Source: Hanleya hanleyi (Eukaryota; Mollusca; Polyplacophora; Lepidopleurida; Hanleyidae). From it: 64,000 bases of DNA. Positions 1 through 11,690 of the stretch are shown here, in pieces. The first letter of the stretch is position 1; each line of letters opens with the position of its first letter. The notes below the pieces were generated by a model. It made no database searches and had not been told where the DNA came from. It was given only the letters and a program-made list of their open reading frames with translations. The position numbers were made by a program, and so were the translations under genes. The stretch spans positions 1-64,000 of the forward strand of contig JAVTVY010018797.1 in NCBI GenBank assembly GCA_036873755.1, read 5' to 3'.

Positions 1-1
1 T

Positions 2-154
2 CGGGCGCCGCTAGAGACGATGCTGACCCAACTTGACACTGTGGATCCCTTAGAATGGGCCTATGAACAGCGTCCCAACACCAAGTGGATAGTGGAGAGG
101 GTCACCAATGTTACGTTCTTCGTGGTTAAACTGACCCATCACCCCGATCGGATG
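2..154 (+). pseudogene. Polinton DNA polymerase B, N-terminal fragment
   Basis: The reading frame is open from the window edge to position 208, but it resembles the polymerase only up to about 154. The residues around QRPNTKW and TNVTF match residues 114-162 of the intact-looking Polinton polymerase N-terminus at 55912, between the start of that protein and its OTU-like domain. No OTU, exonuclease or polymerase motifs follow, so this is a truncated relic whose 5' part lies outside the window. With the right-type terminus at 4087-4290 it defines an older, decayed Polinton. Homology is clear by eye; loss of function is certain. Confidence 0.8.
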
Positions 155-416
155 AAAGTATTCACCCATGCACTGATAGCTACTCAGAATGCGCAAACAA
201 CTATCTGAGGATATGTTTCCTCAACGGTATCCTGGCCTGTCCGATGACGATTAGAACAAACGGTTCAGAGCGAACATGGGCGAAGATGGAACTTTCTGAA
301 ATGGCGACTTCTGATTGGACAAGAGTAGCCGAGAATACATCTAACGGACAGGAACGAATATGACAGATGCAAATGGTGGCCTCTGATTGGACAAGAATAT
401 TCTTGAATTGTAAATA

Positions 417-469
417 TACCCCACGCGGCTCCCCCAGCGTGGGTATGATGTAACATTGGGGAGAATAAA
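417..469 (+). terminator. Hairpin plus AATAAA, Polinton-type 3' end
   Basis: A stem (TACCC-CACGC pairing with GCGTGGGTA) encloses the loop core GGCTCCCCCA. It is followed by GGGGAGAATAAA, with the polyadenylation hexamer at 464-469. The same core, hairpin and downstream hexamer lie directly after the ATPase gene of the main Polinton (47300-47361). It looks like a conserved mRNA 3'-end module left in the relic. The spacing to the polymerase fragment implies that genes between them were lost. Confidence 0.5.
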
Positions 470-699
470 CTATATGAAAAAAAACTTCTTGTTGTTGTTG
501 TTCTCTCATGTGCGATCCTTGTTGTTGTTGCTGTTGTTGTTCTCTGTCCGGTCTAAATCATGGTGTTATGTTAGAGTGTTAAGGTGTAACGACGGGCGTC
601 GACGGGCGTAACTGCATTTCGAAGAATTAGTGACAATTCCATGGAATATCAGAGCTTCTGAGCTATTTCACCTGGGCGTTGAAGCATTAAGAATGGCGT

Positions 700-2560
700 T
701 GGTGAGCGTTGCTACAAGATGACACCTCACACGACGCATTCGGACCAAGGATGGTCCATCTCTACACCAAATACCATCCTTCACTGCCCCAAAATGCACA
801 CTTTCGCTACTACTCCTACTGATGACGTCACCAATGACGTCACAGATGCTGTGGACAGCCCTCAAATCGAGGTCTGCACGCCGAGAACTACAAGATGACA
901 CCCCACACGAAGCATTCGGACTGAGGATGAAGCATCTCTACCCCAATACCTTCCTTCACTGCCCCAAAATGCACACTTTCGCTACTACTCCTACTGATGA
1001 CGTCACCAATGACGTCACAGATGCTGTGGACAGCCCTCAAATCGAGGTCTGCACGCCGAGAGTTACAAAATGACACCCCACACGACGCATTCGGACCAAG
1101 GATGGTCCCTCTCTATCCCAAACACCTACCTGCACTGCCCCAAAATGTGCACTTTCGCTACTACTCGTACCGATGACGTCACTAATGACGTCACAGATGA
1201 TGCGAACATCCCTTAAATCGGAATCTACACCCTAAGCGCTACAACATGACACCTCACACGACGCATTCGGACCAAGGATGGCCCCTCTCTATCCCAAACA
1301 CCTACCTGCACTGCCCCAAAATGTGCACTTTCGCTACTACTCGTACCGATGACGTCACCGATGACGTCACAGATGAAGCGAACATCCCTAAAATGGAGAT
1401 GTACACCCCGAGAGCTACAACATGACACCTTACACGACGCATTCGAACCGTGAATAGCCCATCTCTACACCAAATACCTTCATGTACTGCCCGAAAATGG
1501 CCACTTTCGCTACTACTCGTACCGATGACGTCACCGATGACGTGAACAGCCCTTAAATCGGAATGTACACCCCGAGAACTACAAGATGACACCTCACACG
1601 ACGCATTCGAACCGTGAATAGTCCATCTCGACCCCAAATACCTTCATGTACTGCCCCAAAATGGCCACTTTACTTACTACAACCAACTGCGCATGCGCAG
1701 ATTAACGCGACTTGCATTCAAGAACACACCATTCTGACTCTACCCCACACAAGCTTCACTTTGACACCTCACACGACCCATTCGAACCAAGGATGGTCCC
1801 TCTCTATCCCAAAAATCTACCTGCACTGCCCCAAAATGTGCACTTTCGCTACTACTCGTACCGATGACGTCACCGATGACGTCACAGATGAAGCGAACAT
1901 CCATAAAATGGAGATGTACACCCCGAGAGCTACAACATGACACCTTACACGACGCATTCGAACCGTGAATAGCCCATCTCTACACCAAATTACAAGCGTC
2001 TAGTCCGTCATTCATAATCCAGCCGTCGTCCATTAGAGAATATCCGCGTCCATAATCGAAAGACCTATTCCATTTCCACATAACAGTATTAGCACCAAAT
2101 TCAAAAAGACAAAAGTATACATAAACATAGGCTTGTTTCCTACAAGAGAGAAGTACCTTCATGTACTGCCCGAAAATGACCACTTTCGCTACTACTCGTA
2201 CCGATGACGTCACAGATGACGTGAACAGCCCTTAAATCGGAATGTACACCCCGAGAACTACAAGATGACACCTCACACGACGCATTCGAACCGTGAATAG
2301 TCCATCTCGACCCCAAATACCTTCATGTACTGCCCCAAAATGGCCACTTTACTTACTACAACCAACTGCGCATGCGCAGATTGACGCGTCTTGCACTTAA
2401 AAACACACCATCCTGACTCTAACCCACACAAGCTTCACTTTGACACCTTCCACGACCCATTCGAACCGTGAATAGTCCATCTCTACCCCAAACACACACC
2501 CACATACCCCCCAAAATGCCTGGTTTCTATACTACGGGCCAGACTGCGCATGCGCAGACT
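700..2560 (+). repeat. ~176-bp tandem array with paired CRE palindromes
   Basis: About nine to ten diverged units start near 719, 896, 1072, 1248, 1424, 1589, 1761, 1937, 2267 and 2440, each opening with GACACCTCACACGACGCATT or a close variant. Many units carry TGACGTCA twice with four bases between (TGACGTCACCGATGACGTCA), next to CACTTTCGCTACTACTC. Some units instead hold an NRF-1-like CTGCGCATGCGCAG (1682, 2363). Short open frames on both strands are by-products of the repeat. The opening word matches units in the noncoding parts of the main Polinton. I read it as regulatory or spacer DNA of the older Polinton. Confidence 0.75.
1988..2154 (-). mobile_element. 5'-truncated retroelement tail inserted in CRE array
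   Basis: On the minus strand this is the 3' end of the reverse-transcriptase family also seen at 10.2, 28.4, 29.3, 31.5, 33.2 and 62.1 kb, ending in GACGCTTGTAA. It splits one array unit: sibling units read CACCAAATACCTTCATG without interruption, and here the two halves flank the insert. The empty site is therefore known almost to the base, and target duplication is at most one base. Only the last ~165 bases of the element are present. Confidence 0.85.
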
Positions 2561-4086
2561 ATTGAACACGGACGAACCATTAGCGTAGTCAAGTGCTCCT
2601 CCACGAGAGCTTCAAAATAAGACCTCACTCGACCCCATTGGACCATGAGTGGCCCACCTAGACTCCAACATGTCCACCCCGTATGGGCCTATACACCCAT
2701 AGCCATGCAGTATAGGCCTATGGGCCTACCCAGGCCTCGGTGACTTTTTTCAAAAATTTCACCGATTCGCTCCGCAACACTTCATATCGTGTTCTAAATG
2801 ACGAGACGAGAGACCCCACAACCCTACCGCAAATGTATAGAAGTACGTTTCCCAGGATGGTCCTATACCCCCCATACCCCATATAGGCATTTTCCCGTAA
2901 TTTAGGATAAAGTCCGTATTCCGTATTTTTTCAGGAAAAATTTTACATACACCCACCCTGGAACTAGGGGAGATAACTCTATTGATAGGCAAGCCCCGTT
3001 AAGCCCGGCGACCTATATACCCCCCATACCCCATATAGGCATTTTCCCAGGTTTTTCGATAAAGTCCGTGTTCCGTATTTTTTTTTTTTCATGAAAAATT
3101 TTACATGCACCCATCCAGCCATCAAATACCCCTTCACCTAGGCTTCACTTTGATACCTCACTCGACCCCATTCGACCATTAGGGGCTCCCCTAGCTCCAA
3201 AACGGCTATTTCCATACCCTTCGGCCACCGCGCATGCGCACAATGCCGATATTTCAATCCCACACCCAGCCCATTAGATGCCCCTTCACCTAAGCCAACC
3301 TCCCCACAGCGCATGCTCCATTTCGCAGGCTCCAATAACATCCCTGCCTCCAATAGCGGAAGTTGACCTTTACTACGTTGCTAGGACGTATAGGGGAAAC
3401 CAACCAACGCACGGTTCAGTTTGAATCCGACCAAACGACTCCTTTAGTGTTGCACATGAGCGAACTACTTTTCATATGCTCTGTCCAGATAAACAGGGAA
3501 AATTATCTCCAGATAATTCTTTTTAATGCTAGGTCAACGGAGGTATTATGCAGACTTGAAAAGTAATCAAAATTTTCGTTAAACATCTATTTTACTATAT
3601 ATGATGTCACTTCCGGCGATGCGCGCGAAGGCCCCGAATCCGGTCCAAAAATCTGACTGGTGGCTGGGGTGTTATTAGACCCCCAGCGAGGTGGTTGCAC
3701 CTAAGCTTCACTTTGATACCTCACTCGACCCCATTGGTCCATTAGGGGCTCCCCTAGCTCCAACACGGCTATTTCCACACGGTTGGTCCACACGAGTTGT
3801 CTCCCTTGCGTCAATGTGTGCAGATGGCGCTACGGTCGACGCCGTGATGTGGGAAGGGCGTCCCCACACCATCCTGGCGCCGCCATTTTGTTTGTTGATT
3901 TTCTGCGGAGATACACGGGACAATAAACACTCGACCCTAGGGTGGCACAGATGCTAGACTGATCCTATTAACATGGTACAACACCTATAGATTTTGTTTA
4001 TTACTAGGACGTCAGCGAAATACTAGTACCCATCCTCCGCATGGCATTTATTCTGTGAAAACACCCATGACATGACTGAAAAGAGC
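2560..4086 (+). other. Noncoding DNA of the older Polinton
   Basis: No gene is visible. Blocks match the spacer between protease and polymerase in the main Polinton: the CCTCACTCGACCCCATTGG units (2630, 3150, 3720) match 53745-53900. TTTTTCAAAAATTTCACC before TTCGCTCCGC (2747) matches 55459. GAGTTGTCTCCCTTGC (3795) matches 54318, and the GGACAATAAA-CTCGAC segment (3919) matches 54598. GCGCATGCGCA NRF-1-like palindromes occur at 2551 and 3231. Parts at 2850-3110 are two diverged copies of a CCCCATACCCCATATAGGC segment. Confidence 0.6.
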
Positions 4087-4290
4087 CTCACTCGGCCCAA
4101 TCGGACCATGCAGCGTATTTGTAGTCTAGGGACTACTTTTCCTCCGCGGAAGCTTTCTTCCGCGACCGCATTACAGCCAAACCGCATCACCGCGGAGGAA
4201 TACATTTTTGACCTGGGTCACGTGATATGCAAATTTGGAACTCTCCTGTGCTGGAGGTAGCTTTTTGGTCTTTCTGCCGGAACTATACTG
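4087..4290 (+). repeat. Polinton terminal repeat, right-end orientation
   Basis: This is nearly the reverse complement of the left terminus of the main Polinton (43750-43905). It has CCTCACTCGGCCCAATCGG, then ATGCAGCGTATT, GTCTAGGGACTACTTTTCC, CCGCGGAAGCTTTCTTCCG, GCATCACCGCGGAGGAAT and finally TGCCGGAACTAT. The orientation places the element body to the left, consistent with the + strand polymerase fragment at the window start. The exact end and target duplication were not resolved. Confidence 0.75.
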
Positions 4291-5521
4291 CACTTGACCT
4301 CTGTGACCCTCCCGTGACCTCCAAGTTCCTCCACACTTCCTCCACAAATCTGCGCAGAAACACCTGCGCACTCGTCAAAAGGGGACCTGTAATCCACTTA
4401 TACTACTACTTATACGTCTGCACTGATATGGCGTTTGGAGTGAAATTATGGCGTTGAATCCTTACTCTACAGTAATAAACGTGACGTTGCTGAACGTATT
4501 TGACCAGGTTATTCTCATTCACAAAAGTGTTAGCCTTTCTGTGTACGTCTATGTATCCATGTTCCTCCCCTTCCATCATCGTAGTGTGGTGATTTCAGAT
4601 AGTTGGTTTCATCAGTGTGTAGATGATAGGCAATTCAAGACTTGTGTAACATTCCATCAGGATGGCAATTATTCTCTTTCTTCTATGCTCATCCATGATT
4701 TGCTCTTCCCCACTGTTTGCAAAGTTCATGCAGTAATTCATGCGGTATCGATGTCCATCATTTAGAGTTCTTCACGCAGTTTAACGTGGAATGTGAATCG
4801 TTTTTGGTTGGACAAATAAGCTTAGGGTCCACTCACCTTTACGCCAGAAAAGGAGATGGATCTGGTTTCTCCCTCTAAAAACTGTATGGGCCAGGTAAAT
4901 ATTATTCTCCAACTGTAGAGATTCTAAGGACGATGTGTTACGAGCTACTGGCAAACAGGTCTGTGATCGATGCGCAAAACTTCACATTATCCCAGGAATT
5001 CCACAGAGTCTGACAATAGACAATGGTTGATGATACACAGCGGGCGTCCCACTTTTCACCAAGGACCTCAGCAGACACGATGTAGGCTAGGCGAAACATC
5101 TTATTGTATGATCGAAGTTTCTGTTGGAACATTTTCACCAGCCAAGTCAACTACATCGCAAAGCTCTCGCGTGATGTACGTCGACTTGGCTAGAGAAGAT
5201 GCTGTTGGAACTGATGCCTTTATTTGGTTTGATAGGAGTGTTTATTGCTCAAACAGGGTGATCTGGCGGCGCACTGACTCGCACTAGTGCAGTAATTCGT
5301 CACCTCTACCTCTTGCATATCTCTCCAATTTATATCATTTCACATTTCACGTGTGGCTTAGGAAGCCCATTTTTACACTACTGCTGTATTACCGTGTGCT
5401 CAACTGCGAGGAATTTTCAAGAACTTTTATACAAAATAACCAATCCTCCATTTATGTCGCTTTTTAGTGGCGTGCTTTTTGTATCGGTCGTATATGGTGA
5501 TGCGGGAGAATAATGGGCCCA

Positions 5522-5605
5522 AGACAAAATGGCAACGGACAAAATGACAACCGTACACAATGGCGCCCGGACAAAATGGCAACCGGACAAAATGGCAACG
5601 TACAC
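5522..5605 (+). repeat. GGACAAAATGGCAAC mini-array, unit 1
   Basis: Imperfect ~15-17-base repeats (ACAAAATGGCAACGG, ACAAAATGACAACCG and a mutated ACACAATGGCGCCCGG). The equivalent positions in units 2 and 3 are 7406-7515 and 9321-9399. Unit 2 carries two extra repeats, so length varies while the flanks stay the same. A reverse-complement relic (TTGCCATTTTGT) lies at about 10780-10835. Confidence 0.8.
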
Positions 5606-5744
5606 TAGATGGCAAAGAAATTTTAATCAATCATGATACATTTCCATTGAGTATTTGGTATATTATTTAATATATCTTTTGAATACCGTCCTCGTGTTAA
5701 AAGTTCACCTTTCTACATTTTACCTATGTACAATACATGTGAGT

Positions 5745-6172
5745 CTTCACAAAATAAATGACGCAGTGAAGGATATATATCCGCCTTCACTGGATTTGAA
5801 GGAAACTACAGATAGCCCTACAGGCACATAATATTTAGATCTATATCTCTACAAAAATGAAGCGGGCATTCTCTCTAGTCGACTTTATGACAAAAGAGAT
5901 GATTAAAATTTTCACATCGTAAACTATCCCTTTCTGGACAGTAATATTCCAGTGGGACCTGCATATGGCGTATACATATCTCGCCTAGTAGCATTTGCTA
6001 GATCCTGTGTTAGATGTGACGATTTTAATCAACGTCACAAAACATTGTTGCAGAAACTTATAAACCAGGGCTATTCCACCTAGCGCCTCCACTCAAAGTT
6101 TCTCAAATTTGGCTATACATATCGCATGCTGATAGCAAAATACGAAAGTAGCGTGCAAGATCTATCGCGTCA
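5745..6172 (+). pseudogene. Reverse transcriptase C-terminal fragment, unit 1
   Basis: Translated pieces resemble the better preserved minus-strand copy at 31.9-32.6 kb: [38 protein letters not shown], and RMLIAKYE near the end. In-frame stops and small indels are present. The equivalent stretch of unit 2 ends near 8084. Non-functional remnant of the same retroelement family. Confidence 0.75.
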
Positions 6173-9100
6173 CGCTCTATACATGTAGCTGAAAGATAAA
6201 AGGAATATGACCTCTCTCTCACGCAAGGAATTGAAGTCGAGTTACCTCTCCCTATATGCTCATCATTACAATAACGTCCATGTAAATACATGATTGTATA
6301 CGTCTGCACTGATATGGCGTTTGGAGTGAAATTATGGCGTTGAATCCTTACTCTACAGTAATAAACGTGACGTTGCTGAACGTATTTGACCAGGTTATTC
6401 TCATTCACAAAAGTGTTAGCCTTTCTGTGTACGTCTATGTATCCATGTTCCTCCCCTTCCATCATCGTAGTGTGGTGATTTCAGATAGTTGGTTTCATCA
6501 GTGTGTAGATGATAGGCAATTCAAGACTTGTGTAACATTCCATCAGGATGGCAATTATTCTCTTTCTTCTATGCTCATCCATGATTTGCTCTTCCCCACT
6601 GTTTGCAAAGTTCATGCAGTAATTCATGCGGTATCGATGTCCATCATTTAGAGTTCTTCACGCAGTTTAACGTGGAATGTGAATCGTTTTTGGTTGGACA
6701 AATAAGCTTAGGGTCCACTCACCTTTACGCCAGAAAAGGAGATGGATCTGGTTTCTCCCTCTAAAAACTGTATGGGCCAGGTAAATATTATTTTCCAACT
6801 GTAGAGATTCTAAGGACGATGTGTTACGAGCTACTGGCAAACAGGTCTGTGATCGATGCGCAAAACTTCACATTATCCCAGGAATTCCACAGAGTCTGAC
6901 AATAGACAATGGTTGATGATACACAGCGGGCGTCCCACTTTTCACCAAGGACCTCAGCAGACACGATGTAGGCTAGGCGAAACATCTTATTGTATGATCG
7001 AAGTTTCTGTTGGAACATTTTCACCAGCCAAGTCAACTACATCGCAAAGCTCTCGCGTGATGTACGTCGACTTGGCTAGAGAAGATGCTGTTGGAACTGA
7101 TGCCTTTATTTGGTTTGATAGGAGTGTTTATTGCTCAAACAGGGTGATCTGGCGGCGCACTGACTCGCACTAGTGCAGTAATTCGTCACCTCTACCTCTT
7201 GCATATCTCTCCAATTTATATCATTTCACATTTCACGTGTGGCTTAGGAAGCCCATTTTACACTACTGCTGTATTACCGTGTGCTCAACTGCGAGGAATT
7301 TTCAAGAACTTTTATACAAAATAACCAATCCTCCATTTATGTCGCTTTTTAGTGGCGTGCTTTTTGTATCGGTCGTATATGGTGATGCGGGAGAATAATG
7401 GGCCCAAGACAAAATGGCAACGGACAAAATGGCAATGGACAAAATGACAACCGTACACAATGGCGCCCGGACAAAATGGCAACCGGACAAAATGGCAACC
7501 GGACAAAATGGCAACGTACACTAGATGGCAAAGAAATTTTAATCAATCATGATACATTTCCATTGAGTATTTGGTATATTATTTAATATATCTTTTGAAT
7601 ACCGTCCTCGTGTTAAAAGTTCACCTTTCTACATTTTATCCATGTACAATACATGTGAGTCTTCACAAAATAAATGACGCAGTGAAGGATATATATCCGC
7701 CTTCACTGGATTTGAAGGAAACTACAGATAGCCCTACAGGCACATAATATTTAGATCTATATCTCTACAAAAATGAAGCGGGCATTCTCTCTAGTCGACT
7801 TTATGACAAAAGAGATGATTAAAATTTTCACATCGTAAACTATCCCTTTCTGGACAGTAATATTCCAGTGGGACCTGCATATGGCGTATACATATCTCGC
7901 CTAGTAGCATTTGCTAGATCCTGTGTTAGATGTGACGATTTTAATCAACGTCACAACACATTGTTGCAGAAACTTATAAACCAGGGCTATTCCACCTAGC
8001 GCCTCCACTCAAAGTTTCTCAAATTTGGCTATATCGCATGCTGATAGCAAAATACGAAAGTAGCGTGCAAGATCTATGGCGTCACGCTCTATACATGTAG
8101 CTGAAAGATAAAAGGAATATGACCTCTCTCTCACGCAAGGAATTGAAGTCGAGTTACCTCTCCCTATATGCTCATCATTACAATAACGTCCATGTAAATA
8201 CATGATTGTATACGTCTGCACTGATATGGCGTTTGGAGTGAAATTATGGCGTTGAATCCTTACTCTACAGTAATAAACGTGACGTTGCTGAACGTATTTG
8301 ACCAGGTTATTCTCATTCACAAAAGTGTTAGCCTTTCTGTGTACGTCTATGTATCCATGTTCCTCCCCTTCCATCATCGTAGTGTGGTGATTTCAGATAG
8401 TTGGTTTCATCAGTGTGTAGATGATAGGCAATTCAAGACTTGTGTAACATTCCATCAGGATGGCAATTATTCTCTTTCTTTTATGCTCATCCATGATTTG
8501 CTCTTCCCCACTGTTTGCAAAGTTCATGCAGTAATTCATGCGGTATCGATGTCCATCATTTAGAGTTCTTCACGCAGTTAAACGTGGAATGTGAATCGTT
8601 TTTGGTTGGACAAATAAGCTTAGGGTCCACTCACCTTTACTCCAGAAAAGGAGATGGATCTGGTTTCTCCCTCTAAAAACTGTATGGGCCAGGTAAATAT
8701 TATTCTCCAACTGTAGAGATTCTAAGGACGATGTGTTACGAGCTACTGGCAAACAGGTCTGTGATCGATGCGCAAAACTTCACATTATCCCAGGAATTCC
8801 ACAGAGTCTGACAATAGACAATGGTTGATGATACACAGCGGGCGTCCCACTTTTCACCAAGGACCTCAGCAGACACGATGTAGGCTAGGCGAAACATCTT
8901 ATTGTATGATCGAAGTTTCTGTTGGAACATTTTCACCAGCCAAGTCAACTACATCGCAAAGCTCTCGCGTGATGTACGTCGACTTGGCTAGAGAAGATGC
9001 TGTTGGAACTGATGCCTTTATTTGGTTTGATAGGAGTGTTTATTGCTCAAACAGGGTGATCTGGCGGCGCACTGACTCGCACTAGTGCAGTAATTCGTCA

Positions 9101-9552
9101 CCTCTACCTCTTGCATATCTCTCCAATTTATATCATTTCACATTTCACGTGTGGCTTAGGAAGCCCATTTTTACACTACTGCTGTATTACCGTGTGCTCA
9201 ACTGCGAGGAATTTTCAAGAACTTTTATACAAAATAACCAATCCTCCATTTATGTCGCTTTTTAGTGGCGTGCTTTTTGTATCGGTCGTATATGGTGATG
9301 CGGGAGAATAATGGGCCCAAGACAAAATGGCAACGGACAAAATGTCAACCGTACACAATGGCGCCCGGACAAAATGGCAACCGGACAAAATGGCAACGTA
9401 CACTAGATGGCAAAGAAATTTTAATCAATCATGATACATTTCCATTGAGTATTTGGTATATTATTTAATATATCTTTTGAATACCGTCCTCGTGTTAAAA
9501 GTTCACCTTTCTACATTTTACCTATGTACAATACATGTGAGTCTTTACAAAA

Positions 9553-10388
9553 TAAATGACGCAGTGAAGGATATATATCCGCCTTCACTGGATTTGAAGG
9601 AAACTACAGATAGCCCTACAGGCACATAATATTTAGATCTATATCTCTACAAAAATGAAGCGGGCATTCTCTCTAGTCGACTTTATGACAAAAGAGATGA
9701 TTAAAATTTTCACATCGTAAACTATCCCTTTCTGGACAGTAATATTCCAGTGGGACCTGCATATGGCGTATACATATCTCGCCTAGTAGCATTTGCTAGA
9801 TCCTGTGTTAGATGTGACGATTTTAATCTACGTCACAAAACATTGTTGCAGAAACTTATAAACCAGGGCTATTCCACCTAGCGCCTCCACTCAAAGTTTC
9901 TCAAATTTGGCTATACATATCGCATGCTGATAGCAAAATACGAAAGTAGCGTGCAAGATCTATGGCGTCACGTTTCGTAACTTGTGTCTAATTCCGCTTA
10001 ACCCGGGGCTAGGGGCCGTATGAACCCATGTACATCAAGATCCTCATGGTGCTCATATGAACAGTCACAATCAAAGCGTGATTGAGATACATCCTTCTCT
10101 AGATAACGACTTTACAACGATTATTATGGATTAAGAATGCTGATCAGCGATACGGATTTTATATTTTTGGAACATCATGTTGTCTTGTCGGCATCATCGA
10201 AAACCGCTTCTCTCTTGCAGGAAACTAGCCTATGTTTATGTATACTATGATTGTCTTTTTGAATTTGGTGCTAATACTGGTATATGGATATGGAATAGGT
10301 CTTTGGATTATGGACGCGGATACTCTTTAATGGACGACGGCTGGATTATGAATGACGGAGTAGACGCTTGTATTCAGTTTAATTTTTT
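9553..10388 (+). mobile_element. Reverse-transcriptase element, 3' part with tail ORF
   Basis: Unit 3 carries the same decayed reverse-transcriptase end but runs on into the normal tail: CGTTTCGTAACTTGTGTCTAATTCCG, the AACCCGGGGCTAGGGGCC block, and an open frame at 10177-10398. That frame contains [20 protein letters not shown] and ends near GACGCTTGTA. The same tail occurs at six other places in the window. The terminus is a defined sequence, not poly(A). Confidence 0.75.
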
Positions 10389-10854
10389 GTTCTTATGATC
10401 TTCTCATTCAACTGCCAGCAAGATACTAAAGATATTCAACTACCAGCAAGAGTACCATTATATGGCATGATTTTAATAAAATACAATGTTTCTTGTACAT
10501 CTGGTAAAGAATAGATGCGAGGGAATATTTCACACTCACGGTGTATTGGAAGATGATTTATAAGGGAAAATGGTAATTTTTTGATGAATTGAACGGCATG
10601 TATGAATATAATGTTATTTTAATCTGACCTGAAGTCAGACTATAATTTACATTGCATTGAAAAAAAATCACCATTTGGATAGAGTGGGTGGTTAATATGG
10701 GGACTGCATTATAAAGATACCGGCATATTGAATAATATCACCTCATACAACGCATTGAGATAGCTTGCTCTTTTGTCCGGTTGCCATTTTGTGCGTTTGC
10801 CATTTTGTCTGCTTGTCAATTTGCCTTTTGGAATTTGACTGACTTCTTGGCAGC
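10389..10854. other. No gene seen
   Basis: AT-rich DNA with a relic of the ACAAAATGGCAA repeat on the minus strand near 10770-10835. No exon-like frame or RNA gene was seen. Confidence 0.4.
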
Positions 10855-11690
10855 ATTGTAAGTACCGGTACGGCATCACGGGTACTGCCTGTCTTGCTCT
10901 TACCATTGTAAGTACCGGTACGGCATCACGGGTATTGTCTGTCTTACTCTTACCGTTGTAAGTACCGGTACGGCATCACGGGTACTGCCTGTCTTTCTCT
11001 TACCGTTGTAAGTACCGGTACGGCATCACGGGTACTGCCTGTCTTGCTCTTACCGTTGTAAGTACCGGTACGGCATCACGGGTACTGCCTGTCTTACTCT
11101 TACCGTTGTACGTACCGGTACGGCATCAAGGGTACTGCATGTCTTGCTCTTACCGTTGTAAGTACCGGTACGGCATCACGGGTACTGCCTGTCTTGCTCT
11201 TACCGTTGTAAGTACCGGTACGGCATCACGGGTATTGTCTGTCTTGCTCTTACCGTTGTAAGTACCGGTACGGCATCACGGGTACTGCCTGTCTTGCTCT
11301 TACCGTTGTAAGTACCGGTACGGTACGGCATTACGGGTACTGCCTGTCTTGCTCTTACCGTTGTAAGTACCGGTACGGCATCACGGGTACTGCCTGTCTT
11401 GCTCTTACCGTTGTAAGTACCGGTACGGCATCAAGGGTAGTGCATGTCTTGCTCTTACCGTTGTAAGTACCGGTACGGCATCACGGGTACTGCCTGTCTT
11501 GCTCTTACCGTTGTAAGTACCGGTACGGCATCACGGGTACTGCCTGTCTTACTCTTACCGTTGTAAGTACCGGTACGGCATCACGGGTACTGCCTGTCTT
11601 GCTCTTACCGTTGTAAGTACCGGTACGGCATCACGGGTACTGCCTGTCTTGCTCTTACCGTTGTAAGTATAACGGGTACTCTCTGTTTTT
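10855..11690. repeat. 50-bp minisatellite, regular part
   Basis: About sixteen copies of a 50-base unit, GTAAGTACCGGTACGGCATC followed by ACGGGTACTGCCTGTCTTGC and TCTTACCGTT, with few substitutions. The core GTACCGGTAC is a perfect palindrome. One unit near 11320 has GGTAC duplicated. There are no spacers of independent sequence, so this is a simple satellite. Confidence 0.95.

Larger units (their letters stand above)
4411..9969 (+). repeat. Three head-to-tail copies of a ~1.9 kb unit
   Basis: Units start at 4411, 6297 and 8209 (periods 1886 and 1912) and are nearly identical by eye. Each holds unrecognised sequence, a short ACAAAATGGCAAC array and a decayed 3' part of a reverse transcriptase. 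Units 1 and 2 end the reverse-transcriptase part abruptly at GCGTCACG and pass through a ~125-base linker into the next unit. Unit 3 continues into the normal element tail. Frames of 105, 70 and about 120 codons repeat in every copy because the copies are recent, so repetition is not evidence of coding. I recognise none of these frames. Confidence 0.85.

Noticed and set aside
4448..9085. 105-codon and 70-codon frames conserved in three copies
   Set aside because: The DNA copies are almost identical throughout, so frame conservation is automatic. No domain was recognised.
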